Shown piece by piece: positions 1 to 7,990 of a DNA stretch of 64,000 nt (its first letter is position 1; every line of letters begins with the position of its first letter). The position numbers were made by a program, and so were the translations under genes. The stretch lies in the NCBI RefSeq assembly GCF_004217115.1, contig NZ_SHKN01000002.1, positions 124,001-188,000 of the forward strand, read 5' to 3'. The notes below the pieces were generated by a model that saw only the letters and a program-made list of their open reading frames with translations, made no database searches and was not told the DNA's origin. The DNA comes from Ancylomarina subtilis. GTDB lineage: Bacteria; Bacteroidota; Bacteroidia; Bacteroidales; Marinifilaceae.

Positions 1-873
1 TTGGTAAAGTTGATGTATAATGCCATCGGAAACTCCAATTTTTGGAATTTGGATCACATTTGAGTTGGCCCATTCCATAATACTAAGGAAAATGGTTGCG
101 GCAGGAATAATAACATCGGCCCGATCGGGATTCATATCGTAATTAATCATCAGATCGTCGTAAGACATGCTGCTGAATAAGGAGTGAATTTCCTGCAGCT
201 CATGATAGCTAAGCACACGTTCCTTTCTGGGGCTGGCATATTTGAATATTTTATTGATGTTACCGCCGGAACCAATCAGTTCGATATTATCTTTTGCTGA
301 ACAAATATCAAGTAAACATTCTTTTATGCGAATGAATTCGTTAAGAGGAACACAGTTTTTTAGAATTTTAATGGTCCCAACATCAAAAGAACATGAGAAA
401 TGAGCAATTCCACCTGAAAAAAGGGTAATTTCAGTACTACCACCCCCCACATCAACATAAAGGTAATTTTTTGCGGGATCGATAATTGAAGAGAGATTGT
501 TGGAAAAAATGATACTGGCTTCTTCTTTTCCGGATATTAAATCAATATCAATATCGGCTTCTTTTTTTATTTTTTGAATGAGTTGCATGCCGTTGTTGGC
601 TTCTCTCATTGCTGAGGTGGCACAGGCACGATAGGCAACGACTTCATGAACATTCATTAGTTTACGGAATGCAATCATGGCTTCAACCATTTTTTTTTCT
701 TTCTCAGGAGAAATGTTTTTGTGCATAAACGTATCGGCACCTAAACGAATAGGCACCCTAATGAGTGAAGATTTTTTCATGTATGACTCACCATTCTTCT
801 CAATAACATTCGTGAATAACAAACGGATGGCATTGGAACCAATATCTATGGCGGCAAATTTTAAAATCTTCAT
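1..873 (-). CDS. Ppx/GppA family exopolyphosphatase (3' end cut by window edge)
   Basis: ASKHA-fold phosphatase that hydrolyses inorganic polyphosphate and/or pppGpp. Reading the minus strand from the ATG at 873 gives 291 codons with no stop, so the C-terminus lies outside the window, probably by only a few residues because single-domain family members are about 300 aa. The protein opens with the nucleotide-fold phosphate-1 motif DIGSNAIRLLF. It has LISGKEEA, which carries the catalytic glutamate region, then the phosphate-2 motif YVDVGGGSTEI, and ends near GVSDGIIHQLY, typical of the family C-terminus. It is the short form, without the C-terminal HD-like domain. The gene follows the PhoH-like gene on the same strand. 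Ppx and GppA activities cannot be told apart from sequence; a (p)ppGpp link would fit the RelA/SpoT gene in this window. Confidence 0.9.
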   Translation of the reverse strand, partial: MKILKFAAIDIGSNAIRLLFTNVIEKNGESYMKKSSLIRVPIRLGADTFMHKNISPEKEKKMVEAMIAFRKLMNVHEVVAYRACATSAMREANNGMQLIQKIKKEADIDIDLISGKEEASIIFSNNLSSIIDPAKNYLYVDVGGGSTEITLFSGGIAHFSCSFDVGTIKILKNCVPLNEFIRIKECLLDICSAKDNIELIGSGGNINKIFKYASPRKERVLSYHELQEIHSLFSSMSYDDLMINYDMNPDRADVIIPAATIFLSIMEWANSNVIQIPKIGVSDGIIHQLYQ

Positions 874-888
874 AAGGCTAAAGCTTAA

Positions 889-922
889 GAAACAGTTTAA
901 AACCATAGTTTTAAACTGTTTC
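889..922. repeat. Perfect 34-bp hairpin just upstream of the ppx/gppA start
   Basis: Two 15-base arms, GAAACAGTTTAAAAC and its exact complement, flank a CATA loop. The hairpin lies between the stop of the PhoH-like gene and the ATG of the Ppx/GppA gene, ending 16 bases before that ATG. The tail after the stem in the minus direction is not a clean U-run, so it could be a weak terminator, an operator or a leader hairpin in the mRNA. Confidence 0.6.
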
Positions 923-974
923 GGTTTGCCTAATCAAATTAAAGTTTTTTTTTAAATTATCCAATATTAATTTG

Positions 975-2306
975 TTAGAGTAATTTACTCGCCAATTCAG
1001 CCAGATAACTGCGTTCTCCTTTTATCAGATTGATGTGTGCAAAAATCTCCTGATCTTTCATCTTGTCTGAAAGATAAGCGAGGCCATTTGATTTTTTATC
1101 CAGATAAGGGGAATCAATTTGTTCAATATCACCCGTGAATATCATTTTAGTTCCTTCACCAGCACGTGTTATAATTGTTTTAATTTCATGGGGGGTTAAA
1201 TTCTGAGCTTCATCAACAATGAAGAATGCATTCGATAGGCTTCGACCTCTGATGTAAGCCAGGGGTGTGATTTGCAGTTTTTCCTCTTTCAGTAATTCGT
1301 CTATATAGAGGTATTGTTTGCTATGCGCATTAAACTTTTTCTTAATCACAGCTAAATTGTCGAAAAGAGGCTGCATGTATGGGCTGATTTTTTCTTTTGC
1401 ATCGCCAGGGAGATAACCCAGGTCTTTGTTGGCAAGTGCCACAATCGGTCGTGCTAAATAAATCTGATCAAATTGTTCTGATTGTTGGAGGGCAGATGCT
1501 AAAGCCAATAAGGTTTTTCCTGTCCCTGCTGTTCCTGTTAAAGCGACTAAGTTAATGCTAGGATCAAGCAGTGCATCAAATGAAAATGTTTGTTCAGCAT
1601 TACGAGGATAAATGCCATAAGCACTCGGTTTTTCAACTCGGGTAATTTTTTTATCAACCGGATTGAAATGTGCTAAAGCGCTTGTGCTATTATTTTTTAA
1701 AATAAAGTAACGATGCCCTGTAAGTTCAAAATCTAAATTTAAATCCGATTCTGTAAGTCCATCCTCGCCTTGATAGAGTTCCGCAATTTTCTCGGAAGAA
1801 AAATCATCCAGGGTTTGTATACCCAAACTCATCATATTGTCGATATCTTTAACCTGATCATTTTTAAAATCTTCGGACATTATGCCTAAAGATTTAGCTT
1901 TCATTCTCAGATTGATATCCTTGGAAACAAGTATGGTTATTCGATCCGGATTTTCATTTTTAACGAATTCTGCAATAGCTAATATTCTGTGATCCGGGAT
2001 GTTTTCGTGGAAAGAAACCTTCATTTTAGCGGAGAATTCTTTACCCGTTTCAATAAATAATCTGCCTCGTCCATTTCCCAGGGCTACACCATCACTAAAA
2101 AGAAGATCGCCAGAGAGCTTATCGAGTTCGCGGGTAAACTCGCGAGCATGGAAATTGATTAAATCGTTTCCTCTTTTAAATTTATCCAGTTCTTCGAGAA
2201 CTGTAATGGGAATCAGAACATCGTGTTCGTCAAATTTAAATATTGAATTAAAATCGTGAAGAATAACATTGGTGTCTAATACAAAAATCTTTTTTTCGGT
2301 GGTCAT
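975..2306 (-). CDS. PIN domain-PhoH family ATPase
   Basis: Two-domain protein of about 443 aa. The N-terminal PIN nuclease domain starts at once with VLDTNVILHD, whose Asp is a predicted metal ligand. The C-terminal half is a PhoH P-loop ATPase/helicase with Walker A GTAGTGKTLL and Walker B FFIVDEAQN, followed by a TGD motif near FTGDIEQID. Such PIN-PhoH fusions (YlaK type) are predicted RNA helicase-nucleases linked to RNA metabolism and toxin-antitoxin-like systems; the exact substrate is unknown. I chose the ATG at 2306, which places the PIN motif a few residues from the N-terminus. An upstream in-frame TTG at 2375 would add 23 residues unlike the family. It is followed by ppx/gppA on the same strand. 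Confidence 0.92.
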   Translation of the reverse strand: MTTEKKIFVLDTNVILHDFNSIFKFDEHDVLIPITVLEELDKFKRGNDLINFHAREFTRELDKLSGDLLFSDGVALGNGRGRLFIETGKEFSAKMKVSFHENIPDHRILAIAEFVKNENPDRITILVSKDINLRMKAKSLGIMSEDFKNDQVKDIDNMMSLGIQTLDDFSSEKIAELYQGEDGLTESDLNLDFELTGHRYFILKNNSTSALAHFNPVDKKITRVEKPSAYGIYPRNAEQTFSFDALLDPSINLVALTGTAGTGKTLLALASALQQSEQFDQIYLARPIVALANKDLGYLPGDAKEKISPYMQPLFDNLAVIKKKFNAHSKQYLYIDELLKEEKLQITPLAYIRGRSLSNAFFIVDEAQNLTPHEIKTIITRAGEGTKMIFTGDIEQIDSPYLDKKSNGLAYLSDKMKDQEIFAHINLIKGERSYLAELASKLL

Positions 2307-2493
2307 AAGCGCGGGTATTAGAGGGTTAGTATATCGATCAATCGTTTCATATAAAAAGAAGCTTTTCTGAAACAATTACATCGTTTAGCATACTGATATT
2401 TCTAGAAAATATCCTGTTAAGTATTACTAATGAAATTAACAAAAAAGGGAGGAAAATCAAGCTGAGATCCTATTTTTTAGTAATTTTTTTTTT

Positions 2494-2505
2494 GCTTTGC
2501 AAAGC
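2494..2505. promoter_or_regulatory. 12-bp palindrome GCTTTGCAAAGC in the folC leader
   Basis: A perfect palindrome flanked by a T-run on the left and an A-run on the right, so the dyad extends imperfectly. It ends 16 bases before the folC ATG. Position suggests an operator or a small leader hairpin; no regulator can be assigned. Confidence 0.3.
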
Positions 2506-2521
2506 GAAAAAATGGTGAATT

Positions 2522-3808
2522 ATGAACTATCAGGAAACTATCAGCTACTTATTCAATCAGTTACCTATGTTTCAACGAACAGGGAAGGCTGCTTATAAGG
2601 CAAATTTAGATACAACTTTAGCTTTGGATGCGTATTTTGAACACCCGCATCAGCAATTTAAATGCATTCATGTAGCAGGGACAAATGGGAAAGGGTCTGT
2701 ATCTCATACTTTAGCTTCTGTTTTGCAATCTGCGGGTTATAAAGTTGGTTTGTACACTTCACCTCATTTGCGTGATTTTCGTGAGCGGGTGAAAATCAAT
2801 GGCGAGATGATTTCCGAAGAAGCGGTTGTCGATTTTGTGGCTTCACACAAAAAAAAGTTTGAAGAACTGTCACCTTCATTTTTTGAAATGACGGTTGCTT
2901 TGGCCTTCGATTATTTTGCCAAAGAGAAAGTTGATATCGCCGTTGTGGAAGTTGGTTTGGGTGGTCGTTTGGATTCGACTAATATTATTGATCCCTTGTT
3001 GAGTGTCATTACCAATATCAGCTTTGATCATACCAGTTTATTGGGAAATACGATTCCAGTTATTGCCGGAGAGAAAGCGGGGATTATTAAAACGAATACC
3101 CCGGTTATTATTGGTGAGAAACACAATCAGTCTCAACCAGTTTTTATTGAAACGGCTAAACAGCAATCAGCTCCAATTCTATTTGCCGAAGATGAATTTG
3201 AATTGCTGAATACCGAATTACAAGAGAATTATCGTCATTTAAAGTTTAAAGACTTAATGTCTGGAGAATTGATTTCGTTGGAGTCGGATTTGTTGGGAAT
3301 TTATCAGGTTAAGAATATCAGAACTGCTCTTGTTGCTCTTAAGATGATGAATGAGATAGGTTTTAACCTATCAGATCAAATTATTAAAGACGGAATTTCT
3401 AAGATCGTTGCGCAGACCTCGCTTATGGGGCGTTGGCAACGTTTGGGATATAATCCTGGAATTATTTGCGACACTGGGCATAATGTTGCAGGAATTTCTG
3501 AGATATTGAAGCAGCTTAACTCTCTAAGATTTGAAAAGTTGCATATGGTAATTGGCATGGTAGACGATAAGGATATCAATGAAGTCTTGAATTTATTGCC
3601 CAAAAAAGCGACTTATTATTTTACAAAGGCCTCTATACCCAGAGCTTTGAATGAGGAAATATTAAAAGAGAAAGCAGATAAATTTCAATTAATAGGCAAG
3701 ACTTATACGAATGTCTCAGATGCACTTAATGCAGCCAAGCTTGTGGCTAAAAGTGATGACTTGATCTTTGTTGGGGGGAGTACATTTGTTGTTGCTGAGG
3801 TTGTTTAG
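2522..3808 (+). CDS. folC: Bifunctional folylpolyglutamate synthase / dihydrofolate synthase
   Basis: Mur-ligase-type cytosolic enzyme that adds L-glutamate to dihydropteroate (making dihydrofolate) and to folates, using ATP. The 428-aa length is usual. Motifs in order: the P-loop HVAGTNGKGSVSHTLASVL, the folate-binding loop YTSPHLRDFRERVKING, VGLGGRLDSTN in the central domain, and DTGHNVAGI in the C-terminal ligase domain. It stands alone on the plus strand, back to back with the PhoH-like gene. Folate polyglutamylation keeps folates in the cell and is essential for one-carbon metabolism. The ATG is the first good start and lies 16 bases after the palindrome at 2494. Confidence 0.95.
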   Translation: MNYQETISYLFNQLPMFQRTGKAAYKANLDTTLALDAYFEHPHQQFKCIHVAGTNGKGSVSHTLASVLQSAGYKVGLYTSPHLRDFRERVKINGEMISEEAVVDFVASHKKKFEELSPSFFEMTVALAFDYFAKEKVDIAVVEVGLGGRLDSTNIIDPLLSVITNISFDHTSLLGNTIPVIAGEKAGIIKTNTPVIIGEKHNQSQPVFIETAKQQSAPILFAEDEFELLNTELQENYRHLKFKDLMSGELISLESDLLGIYQVKNIRTALVALKMMNEIGFNLSDQIIKDGISKIVAQTSLMGRWQRLGYNPGIICDTGHNVAGISEILKQLNSLRFEKLHMVIGMVDDKDINEVLNLLPKKATYYFTKASIPRALNEEILKEKADKFQLIGKTYTNVSDALNAAKLVAKSDDLIFVGGSTFVVAEVV

Positions 3809-4223
3809 CTTTGGTCTTGTAGTTCCCTGTTATTGTAAATGGGGTATAAGTTATTGGAAATGAATATAAATAGTGAGCTCTGCGTTTTTTGTATGGGCTG
3901 CATTTTTATATGGAATAGATATGTAATAGTCTAGATATCTGATAATTTCACTGTGTTTGAAGTGTTGTTTTTTCGTGTTGAGTGTTAAAATTTAATTTGT
4001 ACTGAGACTAAATTAATGTAGATTTTTTTCTTTAATAAAAAAACACTTATTTTTGCTTAGTGAGGTAGTTTTAGAAATAGCACATCTTACTCTCATACAA
4101 TTAGTATTTTTCTACTTTAATACGACCCGTTTTTGTTAACGGATGATTCGTGTTAAATTTTTGCAGATTGTTCGTAATCTGTTGAATGTTATCTCTAACC
4201 TAAGATGTATTAAAGAAATAGCT
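3809..4223. other. Intergenic region between folC and rex
   Basis: About 415 bases, AT-rich. A -7-like element TATTTTTG lies at 4048-4055, about 170 bases before the chosen rex start, and could be its promoter, although no good -33 element is visible. Two direct TGTTAA half-sites lie near 4134-4155, but they do not form the inverted TTGTTAA-type pair of a Rex operator. No RNA gene or coding sequence was recognised. Confidence 0.4.
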
Positions 4224-4883
4224 ATGGTTCATAATTCTAAAAAAGTAATTTCTGCAGTTCCTGAGCCTTCTTTACGAAGAATGCCTGCCTATTTATCCTT
4301 TTCAGAAGGTTTGTTGAAAAAAGGTCAAGAGTTCGTTTCTTCGACTCAGATTGCCAATTATATGAATATTGATCCAACTCAGGTAACCAAAGACCTGTCT
4401 TATACTTCGATTGTAGGTAAAACCCGGGTGGGGTATGAAGTCAAAGCGATGGTTGAGATTTTATCTAACTTTTTGGGCTTTACAGTTCTTGATCAGGCAT
4501 TTCTTGTTGGGGCTGGTTCTTTAGGTTCAGCTCTTTTGCTTGACGATGGATTGGAAAATTTTGGATTGGATATTGTTGCGGCATTTGATATTAATCCTGC
4601 TATTATTGGGAAAAAATTTAATGATATTGAAGTCTTCCATATCGATCAGTTTCGCGATTTAGCCCAGGAGATGAAAGCAATTATTGGAATTATTACTGTA
4701 CCTGCAGAGTTTGCTCAATCTGTTGCTGATTTGATGGCAGCATGGGGGGTGAAGGCCATTTGGAATTTTACACCTGCCAGAATTAAAGTACCGGACGATA
4801 TTGTTGTGCAGAATACATCGCTTTACGCCAATTTGGCAATCATTTTCAATAAAATTCATCACGACAGAGAAAAAGAAATCTAA
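4224..4883 (+). CDS. rex: Redox-sensing transcriptional repressor Rex
   Basis: NADH/NAD+-sensing DNA-binding repressor that controls fermentation and hydrogen genes in many anaerobes. The N-terminal winged helix is seen in SSTQIANYMNIDPTQVTKDL followed by VGYEV. The Rossmann NAD-binding domain begins at AFLVGAGSLGSALL, and the C-terminus carries the usual domain-swap helix region. I chose the ATG at 4224 (219 aa) because it starts just before PEPSLRRMPAYL, where Rex proteins usually begin; an in-frame upstream ATG at 4143 would add 27 unrelated residues. It is followed by a terminator. The [FeFe] hydrogenase elsewhere in the window is a plausible target, but I found no clear Rex operator there. 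Confidence 0.93.
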   Translation: MVHNSKKVISAVPEPSLRRMPAYLSFSEGLLKKGQEFVSSTQIANYMNIDPTQVTKDLSYTSIVGKTRVGYEVKAMVEILSNFLGFTVLDQAFLVGAGSLGSALLLDDGLENFGLDIVAAFDINPAIIGKKFNDIEVFHIDQFRDLAQEMKAIIGIITVPAEFAQSVADLMAAWGVKAIWNFTPARIKVPDDIVVQNTSLYANLAIIFNKIHHDREKEI

Positions 4884-4905
4884 TAAATAGATATTAAACA
4901 TATTT

Positions 4906-4942
4906 AAGAGGCAATTCGCATGTAGCGTCTTGCCTCTTTTGT
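4906..4942 (+). terminator. Rho-independent terminator after rex
   Basis: Stem AAGAGGCAA pairs perfectly with TTGCCTCTT across a 13-base loop and is followed by a short T-rich tail. It lies 23 bases after the rex stop. Confidence 0.75.
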
Positions 4943-4987
4943 ATTAATTTTGTTTATAAGTTTAGTGTGATATCAAATGTTAATAGA

Positions 4988-5560
4988 ATGACAGATCGAT
5001 TTATAGAAAGTCAGGTTTTTGAGAAGGAAGATTTTAGTAAAAAAGGATTGGAGGAAGGCGAGTACGACGATTGTCATTTTAAATCTTGCGTTTTTTCAGG
5101 TGTTGAATTATCAAACCTTTGTTTTGTTGATTGCCATTTTGAGGACTGTGACTTTAGTCTGGCTAAAATTAACGAAACAGCATTTAAAGATGTTAAGTTT
5201 TCTAATTGTAAGTTGTTGGGATTGAATTTTAACGATTGCAATCCGTTTTTACTGTCTCTCAATTTTGAATCTTGTATGCTGAATTTAGCCTCATTTTATA
5301 AATTGAAATTAAAGGCCATACAATTTAGAAATTGCAGTATGCACGAAGTTGATTTTGTAGAATCGAATTTGATGAGTGCTGTCTTCTATAATTGTGATTT
5401 GAATGGTGCTATGTTTGAAAATACGAATCTTGAAAAGGCAGATCTTAGAACGGCTCGTGCTTATTCAATCGATCCGGAGATCAATCAAATTAAGAAAGCG
5501 AAATTCTCCATGCCTGATGTGATTGGTTTGCTAGGCAAGTATGATATAAAGATAACTTAA
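4988..5560 (+). CDS. Pentapeptide-repeat protein
   Basis: A 190-aa protein built almost wholly of degenerate pentapeptide repeats of the A(D/N)LXX type. Examples are CHFKSCVFSGVELSNLCFVD, DCDFSLAKI, SNCKLLGLNFNDCN, FRNCSMHEVDF and NTNLEKADLRTA. Repeats of this kind form a right-handed quadrilateral beta-helix. Some family members mimic DNA and protect gyrase (Qnr, MfpA), but many have no known role. The repeats are rich in cysteine and phenylalanine, as in the Qnr group, yet I do not claim quinolone resistance. The ATG at 4988 was preferred to a GTG at 4967. The gene stands between two terminators, so it is probably its own transcription unit. Confidence 0.85.
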   Translation: MTDRFIESQVFEKEDFSKKGLEEGEYDDCHFKSCVFSGVELSNLCFVDCHFEDCDFSLAKINETAFKDVKFSNCKLLGLNFNDCNPFLLSLNFESCMLNLASFYKLKLKAIQFRNCSMHEVDFVESNLMSAVFYNCDLNGAMFENTNLEKADLRTARAYSIDPEINQIKKAKFSMPDVIGLLGKYDIKIT

Positions 5561-5565
5561 AGAGT

Positions 5566-5599
5566 TGCCCCGATTCAATACGAATCGGGGCATTTTCTT
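5566..5599 (+). terminator. Terminator between convergent pentapeptide and creD genes
   Basis: An 11-bp perfect GC-rich stem, TGCCCCGATTC pairing with GAATCGGGGCA, has a 5-base loop and is followed by TTTTCTTT on the plus strand. The two flanking genes converge here, so it may serve both directions, although the plus-strand tail is better. Confidence 0.9.
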
Positions 5600-6939
5600 T
5601 ATTTTGAGTCGATATTGATTTCGTACCAATTAATGTTGCGCGTAAAATACATGGTAGCTGCAAGGATTAAGGTAAGGCCAATACTTCCCATCAAGAGGGC
5701 ATAATCGGCCAACTGCAGTGTTACAAATAGGAACCCATAGATACTTGTTAATGTAGCCAGAAGAAATAGACTCAATTTTTTTGATTTAAGGATAGAGAGT
5801 GCGTATAGACTAATCATTCCAATAATTGATATACTTGAAATAATATAGGCCGTATTGAAATTTGAATGCTCCGAAATTGAGATTAATAAAATATAGAAGA
5901 TACATAAAGCGAAACCAACCAGAATATATTGGAAAGGGTGAATTTTACGCTTGTTTATGATTTCTACTAAGAAAAAGATGAGGAATGTGAGAGCAATACA
6001 CATGACTGCATATTTGGATGATCTGACTGATTTTTTGTAGTCATCAAGAGGAAGAATTAGATTAACACCAAAATTTGATTGTCCGATTTTTTCAGCATGT
6101 TTATTTCCTATCCAGGATTGCGGAAAATTTCGGTTGAGTTGTAAAACCTTCCAGTCAGCTTCAAATCCGGTTTCAGTAACGTTTCGATGATCAGGTAGGA
6201 AATTACCATTGAAACTAGGGTATGGCCAGTTTGAGTTAATTCTTACATTCGTAGTGCTTCCCAGTGGAATGAAATCCAGATTCTGGCTTCCCTGTAGATT
6301 TAATGAAAAAGAAAAATTAATGCTTTTGTTGATATTTGTTTCAATATTGGGCAGCTTGACTGTTATTCCGGAATAAATAAGTTCGGAAATTCTGGACCCC
6401 GGTTCAACGTTTAAATTTTTATTATCCCAGTTTAAAATAACTTGGTCCTCTATACCTCTCAAGTCTGAAATTCCTATGGTTAGAAAAGCTTGATCGTATT
6501 TGATTTCCTTTAGATTATTCTGATCGATCTCCTTATTCAAAAGAAATTTACCGCTCAAAGCAAGTTTGGATTTGTATACGACGACTTCGTAAATTCCTCG
6601 TTTAAGTTTTTCAGGTGAGATATTGCCATCAATATTAAGTTCTTCGGGTAAAATGTGAATGTATTTGGTTGTTTCGTAGGTTTTATCTTCGTCTTTATAT
6701 TCATAGATTAAGGGGATACTGACTATGGGGCCATTGATTTGTTGACTGCCGGCCCACTTGTTGCTGACTTCAATAATAGCCTGGTTGCTTAGTGATTCTC
6801 TTTCGTGTATTACTGATTTGATCATTGAAGCAGGGATCAGTAATAGTAACATGAGAATTGTAATGACAAAAAGCTTGAGACTAATGGAATTTTTTAGCCA
6901 GGAGTTAATTCTGTCAATGGGAGATGTTTCTTTATTCAT
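5599..6939 (-). CDS. creD: CreD-family inner-membrane protein
   Basis: Membrane protein of 446 aa of the CreD family, named after the CreBC-regulated cell envelope protein of gamma-proteobacteria; its biochemical role is not settled. It has one N-terminal membrane segment (about residues 20-42), a large extracytoplasmic domain with the family signature IVSIPLIYEY, and a C-terminal block of five to six membrane segments (about 305-440). It begins 55 bases after the winged-helix regulator gene on the same strand, and one copy of a 26-bp operator-like palindrome lies between them. Regulator plus CreD neighbourhoods are common in Bacteroidota, so CreD is probably controlled by that regulator. Confidence 0.9.
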   Translation of the reverse strand: MNKETSPIDRINSWLKNSISLKLFVITILMLLLLIPASMIKSVIHERESLSNQAIIEVSNKWAGSQQINGPIVSIPLIYEYKDEDKTYETTKYIHILPEELNIDGNISPEKLKRGIYEVVVYKSKLALSGKFLLNKEIDQNNLKEIKYDQAFLTIGISDLRGIEDQVILNWDNKNLNVEPGSRISELIYSGITVKLPNIETNINKSINFSFSLNLQGSQNLDFIPLGSTTNVRINSNWPYPSFNGNFLPDHRNVTETGFEADWKVLQLNRNFPQSWIGNKHAEKIGQSNFGVNLILPLDDYKKSVRSSKYAVMCIALTFLIFFLVEIINKRKIHPFQYILVGFALCIFYILLISISEHSNFNTAYIISSISIIGMISLYALSILKSKKLSLFLLATLTSIYGFLFVTLQLADYALLMGSIGLTLILAATMYFTRNINWYEINIDSK

Positions 6940-6952
6940 TTCGAGTGGTTTT

Positions 6953-6978
6953 AAAAGTACTTTGAATTACAAAGTAAA
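6953..6978. promoter_or_regulatory. Operator-like 26-bp repeat, copy A (before creD)
   Basis: Identical over 26 bases to the copy at 7899-7924. The core, 6958-6976, is a perfect inverted repeat TACTTTG-N5-CAAAGTA. It lies in the gap between the winged-helix regulator gene and creD, 14 bases upstream of the creD ATG. Two identical palindromes in front of two genes of one small regulator operon strongly suggest a binding site for that regulator. Confidence 0.75.
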
Positions 6979-6993
6979 TAGTTAAAAAAAATA

Positions 6994-7284
6994 TTAATGA
7001 AGCAATTGTTCGATTGCCTTTATGTGTTTTGAGAAAGCAATTTTGCCCTCTTCACATACTGAATATTTGGTGTTGGGTTTGCGCCCTATAAATTCTTTAC
7101 TAAACTTAATGTAACCACTTTTCTCAAGAGATTTTAAATGACTGGCAAGATTCCCATCAGTAACATCTAAAAGACTTTTAAGTGTATTAAAATCCAGGTA
7201 ATCATTCACTATAAGAGCTGACATGATTCCCAAGCGAATTTTGTTCTCAAAGGCTTTATTTAAGTTTTTTAGTATGTCTTTCAC
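6994..7284 (-). CDS. Winged-helix transcriptional regulator
   Basis: A 96-aa winged-helix DNA-binding protein (ArsR/PadR-like HTH fold) made of little more than the DNA-binding domain. The recognition region is LLDVTDGNLASHLKSLEKSGY, with a wing KEFIGRKPNTKYSV. No cysteine-rich metal site is seen. The start is a GTG that overlaps the stop of the upstream membrane protein gene by 4 bases (GTGA), so the two are translationally coupled. It probably binds the two identical TACTTTG-N5-CAAAGTA palindromes, repressing its own operon and creD. The upstream membrane protein could act as sensor or anti-regulator; that is inference. Confidence 0.85.
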   Translation of the reverse strand: MKDILKNLNKAFENKIRLGIMSALIVNDYLDFNTLKSLLDVTDGNLASHLKSLEKSGYIKFSKEFIGRKPNTKYSVCEEGKIAFSKHIKAIEQLLH

Positions 7285-7898
7285 GATCCGTATTTAAGAT
7301 GCATAATAATACCGTAGACAATGTGTACGATTCCAAAACCAATTGTCCAAATAATTAGGCCATAACCAATAAAGTAGATGCCCAATAATCCCAATACAAT
7401 TTCAACTATACCTAGACTCCTGACTTCGTCGAGCGTGTATTTACTTGCATTAACTAAAGCTAAGCCATAAAAAATAAGTGTTAGTGGGGCAATAATTCCG
7501 ATAAACCCTTTAAATAATAGAATGAGACATAGAATACCTCCGGTAACCAATGGAATAAATAGATTGATGAGAAGGGATTTGGTTTGTAGATCCCAAAGTT
7601 TTTGATTGTTTTTTCTGGCCTTTCGAGTTGTGAAGAAGATCCCCGAAGCTATAGACAATAGAAGTGTGGTTGAGGCAATAATCAAAAGAGTCGATAGATT
7701 TCCAGAGCTAAGAATTGCTTGTCTGTACTCCAAATAATTCTGATTAGCATAAATCGTTTGATAGGCTAAGTAAGCACCAAGAATTGCTAAAATACCTGCA
7801 CTTATACCTGATAGTCCACTTAAAGATATAAACCGTGATGAACGATTCATCATCTGTTTGATATCCCTTAAATCTTCAATATATTTTTGCTTGTCCAT
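7281..7898 (-). CDS. Multi-pass membrane protein of the creD-regulator operon
   Basis: A 205-aa protein with a short cytoplasmic N-terminus (IEDLRDIKQMMNRSSRF) and five to six predicted membrane segments covering most of the rest, for example LSGISAGILAILGAYLAYQ and LLINLFIPLVTGGILCLILL. I do not recognise a catalytic motif. It is the first gene of the unit and overlaps the winged-helix regulator by 4 bases. A copy of the operator-like palindrome sits directly before its ATG. Small membrane proteins paired with ArsR/PadR-like regulators are often partners in sensing, but no function can be stated. Confidence 0.8.
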   Translation of the reverse strand: MDKQKYIEDLRDIKQMMNRSSRFISLSGLSGISAGILAILGAYLAYQTIYANQNYLEYRQAILSSGNLSTLLIIASTTLLLSIASGIFFTTRKARKNNQKLWDLQTKSLLINLFIPLVTGGILCLILLFKGFIGIIAPLTLIFYGLALVNASKYTLDEVRSLGIVEIVLGLLGIYFIGYGLIIWTIGFGIVHIVYGIIMHLKYGS

Positions 7899-7924
7899 AA
7901 AAGTACTTTGAATTACAAAGTAAA
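7899..7924. promoter_or_regulatory. Operator-like 26-bp repeat, copy B (before the membrane protein-regulator operon)
   Basis: Identical to 6953-6978. The palindrome core, TACTTTG-N5-CAAAGTA at 7904-7922, ends 5 bases before the ATG of the 205-aa membrane protein. A protein bound here would block transcription or ribosome access, which fits autorepression. Confidence 0.75.
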
Positions 7925-7990
7925 ACTAATAAGAAAATGTTTAAAATCCTAACTCGGGCTGAAAAAATGATGAAATGGTATAGATGTGTT

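Noticed and set aside
4100-4223. Rex autoregulatory operator upstream of rex
   Set aside because: Two TGTTAA elements occur as direct, not inverted, repeats and at the wrong spacing for a Rex box.
4988-5560. Qnr-type quinolone-resistance gene
   Set aside because: The pentapeptide pattern and size are in the right range, but there is no gyrase-loop signature I can identify and most chromosomal pentapeptide proteins are unrelated to resistance.
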